DNA of 64,000 bases from positions 1,958,501 through 2,022,500 of the forward strand of contig NZ_LGTC01000001.1 of NCBI RefSeq assembly GCF_001262605.1, written 5' to 3'. A program made the translations under genes and the position numbers. The notes beneath the pieces were generated by a model that saw only the letters and a program-made list of their open reading frames with translations, searched no databases and was not told the origin of the DNA. The DNA comes from Pseudobacteroides cellulosolvens ATCC 35603 = DSM 2933. Its GTDB lineage: Bacteria; Bacillota; Clostridia; Acetivibrionales; DSM-2933. Positions 56,464 to 64,000 of this stretch are shown piece by piece. Numbering within the stretch: the stretch's first letter is position 1; each line of letters begins with the position of its first letter.

Positions 56464-58998
56464 TCATTGTTTCTGGTACACACGTACATAATCAACATAG
56501 TACTTTAGTGGAAATGTGGTTTGTGAAGGGTCGCCGCCATTATTTCCTCCAATAGCTAAATTTATAAGCATATAATGAGGCTGGCGGAAAGGATTGTATG
56601 TCCCGTTTGTTGCACTGTTTACACTGAAAGTATTTAAAAGCTCATTATCACAATACAGCTTTATATTATCGGCATCCCATTCCATAACCCAAGTATGAAA
56701 CTCATTGGACCAATTTGAGCTGTAATTGGAAATCGCCTTTGTAAAGGAATCCCATACAATAGATCCTTGAGGATTCTGGTAAGCAACATTTGCCAGAATC
56801 TTTCCTTTATAGAACTCCATAATGTCTATTTCACCATTTTTAGGCCAGCCATTATTCACTCCAAGAGTCCACCATGCAGGCCAACTGCCAGCTGGTGTAG
56901 GAATTTTGGCACGTAACTCAAAGCGGCCGTATTGCCATGTTCTCTTTCCACTGGTATTTATACTTGCCGAAGTGTATTTATATCCGCTGTAGTCCTCTCT
57001 CCTGGCTTCTATTACAAGATTTCCACTTTCTAACCTTGCATTTTCTTTTCTGTTGGTATAGTACTGTGCTTCATTGTTTCTCTTATAACCTATCTCATAA
57101 CCCCAATCAGCGGTGTTGATAGAGGTATCGTCAAATTCATCTTTCCACACTAACTTCCATCCTGGGATACTACTTGTTACCGGGGTAGGTGTTGCCTGAA
57201 CAGATGCAGGTGTGGCAGATATTATTGTATTAAACTTCTCTGCAATTTTAATAACATCGGCCATATTTATTGCCCCGTCGGAATTTGTGTCATAAGCATC
57301 TTTGTATTTGCCATCTCCTCTAATGGCATTAAACGTTAATGCCATTATGATTACATCTGACATATTAATCACACCATCTGAATTTAAATCCAATGATTTT
57401 GTTCCAGGTATATATGTGGGTGTTGATGATGTTTTTGTTGGTGTCGATGTAGGTGCTTGTGTAACACTTACATTGACAGGCACTAATTTCCAATGCTGGT
57501 TCTTGCCGCCTGCCTCTGCCCACTGCTGCACCAAAGCACCATCTTCAACGGACTGCTTTGTAACATCCAGCAGCTTACTGCTGTTACGGTTTATAATTTT
57601 ATAATAGCCATTTCCAATATCAGTGAGACTCCATTGTTGATTGTTTCCTCCTGTATTTTTCCATTGGATTACAGCACCACCGTCTTCTTTTGACTCATCG
57701 CTTACATCAAGTGTTTTACCGCTTTTAACATTTATAATTCTATTATAACCGCTTCCAATATCAGCAAAATACCACTTCTGGCTATCTCCTCCATTATCAC
57801 TTTTTTGTATAATTCTTGCTCCGTCATTTATGGAACCATCCGTTACATCCAGAACCTTTCCGCTGTTTTCATTAACTACCTTATAGCATTCTACGTTACC
57901 CAGATCTTCTGAAATTGTTCCTGCAGCTGCATCTATCTTTATGGAACTGTAAAATGGAAGTTCAAGTGATGTATCTGATTTGAACACCAATGGAAGCCAA
58001 ACATACTGGGAATCGTTTACCTTACCGTTCCATGCACCTGCCCATCTGTCTCCTGTATAAAGATATGTAGTTCCGCTAGTTCCCTGGACTGGAACAATAT
58101 ATGCAGGTTGGGACTTATAAGTAGTATTATCGCCAAGATTTATTAAATCGGACCATCCTGTGTTTAAGCTTTTTGAATATGCATACTTTCCTTGATTTGG
58201 AGACCAGCCTGTACATCCTGAAGTTATAAGGTAATAATAATCATTTCTTTTAATAAGACATGGTGCTTCCCTCTGCTTACCTACAAAAAGCTTTGTTTTT
58301 AAAGAAGCAATTCTTCTATAATCACTTGTCAGCTCATATAAAATCAAATCCATATTCTCATTGGCTGCAGAAATGAAATAGCCCTTACCGTCAGTGTCTA
58401 CAAATACGCTGCAATCCCTTGACATATACCCTGATTTGTCATGATCTATTACTCCAGTATCAGCTAAAGGCCGAAAACTTCCCTGATATGTAAAATTGCC
58501 ATCGGGTGTGCTGCAATATGCTACAGCTGCCCTTGCTTCTCCATAATGGACACCGTTTTCCCAGTGCATCCACATTACAAATTCTTTTGTGGAGGCATTG
58601 TACATGACCTTAGGCCTTTCAACATTGCACTTGTTGAGCTCTGCTGCAGAACTGGGCTTTAGGACTTCTCCCCTGTACTCCCAATTCATCAGATCAGTTG
58701 AACGGTAACAGCGAACACCTAAAAAGTAGTTTGAACCATCGCGATATTCACCATACCAGTAATAATAGTTTCCGTACTTAAGAAGGCTTCCGCCATGTGC
58801 ATGAATCACATTTCCTGAAGTATCCTTAAACTGAGTACCATTAGTTAGGCTGGCTATGGCTGCATTAGCCGTCGAGTTAACCAATATGCAGGTAGATAAC
58901 GAAATAATCAGCATAACAAAAATATTCCTGCAGTTTTTTAACCAGTTACCTTCCCTTTTCATCTCCTTCGGATCTGAACGAAACTTGATTTCCGACAT
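56464..58998 (-). CDS. Secreted GH43 - CBM13 - dockerin - GH16 enzyme (galactan/arabinogalactan)
   Basis: 844 aa with a signal peptide ending near ANAA (47). A GH43 domain spans about 50-345 (subfamily 24-like: HAHGGSLLKYGNYYYWYGEY, NVERPKVMYN). A ricin-type CBM13 with three repeats follows (about 365-508, each ending Q-x-W). A Thr/Pro linker leads to a type I dockerin (535-592) with two Ca-binding repeats (LDLNSDGVINMSDVI, YDTNSDGAINMADVI), another linker, then GH16 (612-844) with catalytic NGEIDIMEF (Glu723, Glu728). The first three parts copy the plan of the C. thermocellum exo-beta-1,3-galactanase Ct1,3Gal43A. The added GH16 suggests a second, endo-acting cut of the same polymer. The dockerin would dock it to a cellulosome. 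An internal dockerin is unusual. Confidence 0.92.
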   Translation of the reverse strand: MSEIKFRSDPKEMKREGNWLKNCRNIFVMLIISLSTCILVNSTANAAIASLTNGTQFKDTSGNVIHAHGGSLLKYGNYYYWYGEYRDGSNYFLGVRCYRSTDLMNWEYRGEVLKPSSAAELNKCNVERPKVMYNASTKEFVMWMHWENGVHYGEARAAVAYCSTPDGNFTYQGSFRPLADTGVIDHDKSGYMSRDCSVFVDTDGKGYFISAANENMDLILYELTSDYRRIASLKTKLFVGKQREAPCLIKRNDYYYLITSGCTGWSPNQGKYAYSKSLNTGWSDLINLGDNTTYKSQPAYIVPVQGTSGTTYLYTGDRWAGAWNGKVNDSQYVWLPLVFKSDTSLELPFYSSIKIDAAAGTISEDLGNVECYKVVNENSGKVLDVTDGSINDGARIIQKSDNGGDSQKWYFADIGSGYNRIINVKSGKTLDVSDESKEDGGAVIQWKNTGGNNQQWSLTDIGNGYYKIINRNSSKLLDVTKQSVEDGALVQQWAEAGGKNQHWKLVPVNVSVTQAPTSTPTKTSSTPTYIPGTKSLDLNSDGVINMSDVIIMALTFNAIRGDGKYKDAYDTNSDGAINMADVIKIAEKFNTIISATPASVQATPTPVTSSIPGWKLVWKDEFDDTSINTADWGYEIGYKRNNEAQYYTNRKENARLESGNLVIEARREDYSGYKYTSASINTSGKRTWQYGRFELRAKIPTPAGSWPAWWTLGVNNGWPKNGEIDIMEFYKGKILANVAYQNPQGSIVWDSFTKAISNYSSNWSNEFHTWVMEWDADNIKLYCDNELLNTFSVNSATNGTYNPFRQPHYMLINLAIGGNNGGDPSQTTFPLKYYVDYVRVYQKQ

Positions 58999-59364
58999 CT
59001 TTTATCCCCCTTTAATAATAATCTTTTTTATATTAATTATTGTGATCTATTTATAACATTGATATCTATATATACAAAACTGTAAAACTAGTTATACTAG
59101 TTGAGCATAATCGCCAAAAAGGCTATTCCAAGCGAACTGATATATAACTTTATCTGTAAATAAAAGAGTATACTTCTAATATACCACTTTCTCATGCTGT
59201 TTTACATATTTTTATATTATGTATTTTCATTTCTCTATTAGTATTAAATTATTAGAGTTTCCCCTAATTTTAGTTAACTGATTGACCATGGCTTAAACTT
59301 AGGTATAAAATATTGTTATAGACATAAAAGTCAATTCTATAATAATATTTTAGGAGAGCTGAAC
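58999..59364. other. Divergent promoter region, no gene seen
   Basis: About 365 nt between the glycanase (minus) and the membrane protein (plus). AT-rich; it should hold both promoters. I see no terminator or repeat. Confidence 0.45.
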
Positions 59365-61842
59365 ATGTTAGGCATCTTATATTTAATTCTTAGTTTTTTT
59401 GTTGGATATAACTTTACAAAGAAATTTGTCCCCAGAATATTTAATGTATCAAAGGAAATAAGCCTTTTAGGGAAGAAAATAACCCTTAGCACCTGGATGG
59501 TTACTCTACCTGCTGCATTTCTTACAGGAACCTTGTTTGTAACATGGTTTACCTACTTATTAACTTATGGGATAGCTTCTTTGTTTCCTGGTATTGAAAG
59601 ACCTCTAATTTACGGTAATATAATTACATTTATTATTCTAGCTCTACTTACAGTAGTATTTTCAATTAAAAATAAAGAAAATTACACGCTGTTTTTCGAC
59701 AATCTTAAAAAAATAGGTATTCCGGAATTTAATGATTTTGTTCTGTCCCATAAAACCGAGTTAATTTACGTGTTGGTCTGCCTTACTTTGTGGAGTGTTT
59801 TTATGATACGCTCTTTCAATGTAAACAATACCAATGAAATGATGTTGGGAATGTCTGTTTTCAGCGATTTTGGAGGTCACATACCTATGATTCGCTCCTT
59901 TTCGGAAGGCTCCAATTTCCCTACCGAATATCCCCACTATGGTGCAAGTGGATCCGGCAGTATCACAGGCAACAATGTTATGTACCATTTCATGTTCCAC
60001 TTTCTTTCAGGTAATCTTGAGTTTCTTGGATTACGTATTGATTGGGCATTCAACCTTCCAAGCATCCTATCCATGCTTGCGTTCTTGATGCTTTTGTATT
60101 CTCTTGTAGTCTTGATGTTCGGCAACAGACTTACTGCCGTCCTTGCAGCAGTATTATTCATGTTCCGGAGTTCATTTGCAGTGTTCACATACTCAGCAGA
60201 TCTTAAATTGAAAAGCTCATCTGAAGAAGGAATCATGAAGTATCTTTCAACGCTTAAAGAATATCTGACAACTATTTTAAATAATACCGCCAATATTGGA
60301 AAAACAGCACATGAAGACTGGGGCTTTTATGCACAGAAGGTATTTGTCAACAAACGTCATTACGTGTTTGCTCTTGCTATAGCCATGCTGGTTTTAATTA
60401 TAGTATTTCCTCTTTTCAAAAATATGATTTCAAAGTTACGGAAAACCCATAAAAAAGCGATTGAGGAAATAAACAAGTTTAATTCAACTTCAAGTACTAA
60501 GGAAGATCAAATTCAAGCTGAAAATTCAGTAGCTGAACCTTCTATGGTCTCATTAAGAAGGAAATTTTGGGTTGATGAGTTTATAAGAAATAAAGATGCA
60601 TGGGTACCTACTAATATTAAGCGTTCTGTTTTTGCAGGCTTACTTCTTGGTTTGATCAGCTTCTGGAACGGTTCCGTAGTAATTTCCCTGCTGCCTGTAC
60701 TTTTCTTCATGGCAATATTCTCCAAGCACAGATTGGAGTATCTAAATATTGCTGCAATATCTATTATAATGGTGTTTGCTCAGACTCTATTTTTTACGGG
60801 CGGGCAAATATCAGCAAGCAGCGTTAATTTATGCATAGGATACCTTGCCGAATTCCCAAATGGTGTTAATACTACCGCAAAAGCTTTTCTTGAGCAGGGA
60901 AATTATAACGAGTTTATAAAATTGATACCCAATTTATCTTACAATATTCTTTTATTCTACCTGCAGCTTCTCGGTCTTATGCTTTTACTTCTTTTAACAA
61001 GCATTCCTTTTTCAAAAAAAGGCGGAAGATGGCTGACCATAGCCTTCCTGTCACCTATGGTTATGGCAACACTATTTTCCTTCTCATCTGATGTAGGTGC
61101 CAACCATGTTATTATTATTTTCTCTGTCATACTTTTAAATATAATAATTGCAAACATGCTATCCAGGCTGTTCGTTTCAAAAAGCTTTTCAGTCCCGGTT
61201 GTTATAATTGGGCTTTCAGAAATTGCATTTTATGTATCAGCTGTTTTATTTAAATTTGAAAAGCTCTTTATTCCTGCGAATATTTTGGCTTTGGTTATAG
61301 CAGTTGTTATATTTATTGTTGTAACTATAATAAAACGTAAATTTGATTTTATCAGAGCATTATCGATTTCTGTTGCTGCTATTCTTATATTAGCACTTAC
61401 TTCTTCAGGGATTATTGACGGATTAGTGCTTTATAATATGGATAATCCATCAGTGCCTGGAAGGTTATACAGCATGAAAGATCCCACTATGAATTGGGTT
61501 GAGGACAGCACTAACCCCAAAGATGTATTTCTCATTAATCCTGACTTTATACATGTAGTATTGTTAGGAGGAAGAAATGTATTTTTAGGAGGTGCTTATT
61601 TTGTAAGTACTGCCGGGTATGATTGGGACAAAAGAATGGGAATTGTAAAAAATATATATGGTGCCGCAGATGCCAATACTTTAAAAGAACTTGTCCAAGA
61701 GAATAATATAGATTATATAGTTATTGATAATTCCAACAGGGAGACTAAGGATTATCGCTTAAATGAAGAGCTGATAAAGAATACGTTCAAGCTGGCACAC
61801 AATAATGCTTCCAGCAATACACAAATCTATAAGGTAAAATAA
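59365..61842 (+). CDS. Large polytopic membrane protein, possible GT-C glycosyltransferase
   Basis: 825 aa with about 14-16 membrane segments. A conserved-looking extracellular loop lies after the fourth or fifth helix (SDFGGHIPMIRSFSEG, with an acidic residue where GT-C enzymes keep catalytic Asp), and a soluble C-terminal tail (about 700-825) ends the protein. The helices, first-loop acidic residue and C-terminal soluble part suggest the GT-C fold of lipid-linked sugar transferases, but I do not recognise the family. A charged cytoplasmic insert (about 360-410) is present. Monocistronic, GGAG before the ATG, terminator after the stop. Confidence 0.65.
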   Translation: MLGILYLILSFFVGYNFTKKFVPRIFNVSKEISLLGKKITLSTWMVTLPAAFLTGTLFVTWFTYLLTYGIASLFPGIERPLIYGNIITFIILALLTVVFSIKNKENYTLFFDNLKKIGIPEFNDFVLSHKTELIYVLVCLTLWSVFMIRSFNVNNTNEMMLGMSVFSDFGGHIPMIRSFSEGSNFPTEYPHYGASGSGSITGNNVMYHFMFHFLSGNLEFLGLRIDWAFNLPSILSMLAFLMLLYSLVVLMFGNRLTAVLAAVLFMFRSSFAVFTYSADLKLKSSSEEGIMKYLSTLKEYLTTILNNTANIGKTAHEDWGFYAQKVFVNKRHYVFALAIAMLVLIIVFPLFKNMISKLRKTHKKAIEEINKFNSTSSTKEDQIQAENSVAEPSMVSLRRKFWVDEFIRNKDAWVPTNIKRSVFAGLLLGLISFWNGSVVISLLPVLFFMAIFSKHRLEYLNIAAISIIMVFAQTLFFTGGQISASSVNLCIGYLAEFPNGVNTTAKAFLEQGNYNEFIKLIPNLSYNILLFYLQLLGLMLLLLLTSIPFSKKGGRWLTIAFLSPMVMATLFSFSSDVGANHVIIIFSVILLNIIIANMLSRLFVSKSFSVPVVIIGLSEIAFYVSAVLFKFEKLFIPANILALVIAVVIFIVVTIIKRKFDFIRALSISVAAILILALTSSGIIDGLVLYNMDNPSVPGRLYSMKDPTMNWVEDSTNPKDVFLINPDFIHVVLLGGRNVFLGGAYFVSTAGYDWDKRMGIVKNIYGAADANTLKELVQENNIDYIVIDNSNRETKDYRLNEELIKNTFKLAHNNASSNTQIYKVK

Positions 61843-61848
61843 CTGGAG

Positions 61849-61881
61849 AAAGTGCTGCATTCCTACTTTGCAGCACTTTTT
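61849..61881 (+). terminator. Terminator of the membrane-protein gene
   Basis: AAAGTGCTGCA and TGCAGCACTTTTT form an 11-bp perfect stem with U-run, 6 nt after the stop. Confidence 0.88.
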
Positions 61882-61924
61882 ATCTTTGACCATGACTTTA
61901 TCTAAGTGCTGCTGAAGACAAACA

Positions 61925-61955
61925 CAGAGCCTTATGCTATTCGCATAAGGCTCTG
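61925..61955 (-). terminator. rRNA operon terminator
   Basis: CAGAGCCTTATGC and its exact complement form a 13-bp stem with a 5-nt loop, directly beyond the 3' end of 5S rRNA on the minus strand and followed by a T-rich stretch. Confidence 0.75.
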
Positions 61956-61962
61956 ATATAAA

Positions 61963-62079
61963 TCTGGCGACTACCTATTTTACCAAGACGCAACCGTCTA
62001 AGTATCGTCGGCACTAAGAAGCTTAACTGCCGTGTTCGGGATGGGAACGGGTGTGACCTTCTCGTAATCATCACCAGAA
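61963..62079 (-). rRNA. rrf: 5S rRNA
   Basis: The minus strand from about TCTGGTGATGATTACGAGAA to GGTAGTCGCCAGA has the 5S signature, including CCGAACACGGCAGTTAAGC and matching 5' and 3' ends (TCTGGTGA/TCGCCAGA). Exact ends are uncertain by a few bases. Confidence 0.93.
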
Positions 62080-62135
62080 AATTTAATTGACTTTAGGTTT
62101 CCCTTGGGCCAATCTTTGACTATTTAATTATCGGG

Positions 62136-62426
62136 TCTTGAAATCCTTTATCCTAACTTCCGCTAATCTCGCTTATGTGTTGACTTAGTTTCGTCAACAC
62201 CCGCTCGAATCGGAAGTAATGTCTAAATGATTTCTTGGAATCCCTTATCCTAACTTCCGCTAATCTCGCTCATGTGTTGACTTAATTCCGTCAACACCCG
62301 CTCGAATCGGAAGTAATGTCTAAGTGATTTCTTGAAATCTCTTATCCTAACTTCCGCTAATCTCGCTCATGTGTTGACTTAGTTTCGTCAACACTCGCTC
62401 GAATCGGAAGTAGCGTCTAAGTGATT
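62136..62426. repeat. Three tandem 97-nt palindromic repeats in the 23S-5S spacer (family A)
   Basis: Unit starts at 62136, 62233 and 62330, with a few mismatches between units. Each unit holds ACTTCCGC/CGGAAGT outer arms and a GTTGAC/GTCAAC inner hairpin, as in the single copies at 32213 and 53219. They would be transcribed in the pre-rRNA. Confidence 0.85.
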
Positions 62427-62524
62427 TCTTATATACCCTCAAAACTATATAATGAAGTAATATTGACAAGAATTTGATCATAACTACTTTAAAAGACCTA
62501 CTTTATATAAATACCTGTTTTAAT

Positions 62525-64000
<1,476 letters not shown>

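Noticed and set aside
62136..62426. CRISPR array
   Set aside because: Three 97-nt units follow directly without spacers and no cas genes are present.

Overview
The window looks like the chromosome of an anaerobic, spore-forming, plant-polysaccharide-degrading clostridium of the Ruminiclostridium/Acetivibrio (cellulosome-forming) type. The evidence is low-GC DNA, the spoIIGA-sigE-sigG sporulation locus, a secreted glycanase with an internal type I dockerin, a PyrR-attenuated pyrimidine operon and a clostridial-style rRNA operon.

Region 1 (1 to about 23.7 kb) is a natural-product gene cluster that runs off the left edge. Genes from 19832 down to 1 lie on the minus strand with short gaps or overlaps and look like one operon. 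Its first gene is an NRPS module, C-A-PCP-E, whose adenylation pocket reads DLTKIGEVG, the asparagine code; with the epimerase it should load and make D-Asn. Two genes later comes a secreted serine peptidase of the class C beta-lactamase fold fused to a complete ABC exporter. An initiating D-Asn module with such a peptidase is the hallmark of N-acyl-D-Asn prodrug pathways (colibactin, zwittermicin, xenocoumacin, amicoumacin). The operon adds a GT1-type glycosyltransferase, a type II thioesterase, a discrete acyltransferase, a stand-alone condensation domain, two colinear U32-like Fe-S proteins around a PIG-L deacetylase, a second NRPS with truncated condensation lobes at both ends, and a GT4 glycosyltransferase. 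No PKS is visible, so more of the pathway is expected beyond the left edge. Upstream lie a GAF-LuxR regulator, a radical SAM enzyme and a LoaP-type NusG paralogue. The operon has a 400-nt leader ending in an intrinsic terminator, a natural target for LoaP antitermination.

Region 2 (23.7 to 32.1 kb) holds cysteine/methionine genes (cysK and two gamma-family PLP enzymes), a small Cys-containing protein, a cytoplasmic GH43, a VOC protein and a MATE exporter. Region 3 (31.3 to 40.9 kb) is the pyrimidine operon pyrR-pyrB-pyrC-pyrF-carA-carB-pyrK with a PyrR-type leader; pyrD is not present. cysK and pyrK each carry an apparent single-base homopolymer deletion, probably sequence errors.

Region 4 (40.9 to 52.7 kb) has rluD, lspA, an orphan solute-binding lipoprotein, pgeF, a YesM/YesN-like two-component pair, a PaaK-like ligase, a VOC protein, a lone Flp pilin and a Maf-type protein. 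Region 5 (52.7 to 56.1 kb) is nrdR, sigG, sigE and spoIIGA. Region 6 (56.4 to 61.8 kb) has a GH43-CBM13-dockerin-GH16 enzyme and a large polytopic membrane protein. Region 7 (61.9 kb to the end) is the 3' part of an rRNA operon on the minus strand: 5S, a spacer with three tandem 97-nt palindromic repeats, and partial 23S. Dispersed copies of that repeat, and of a second AAAAGTGAT-type repeat, occur elsewhere in the window.
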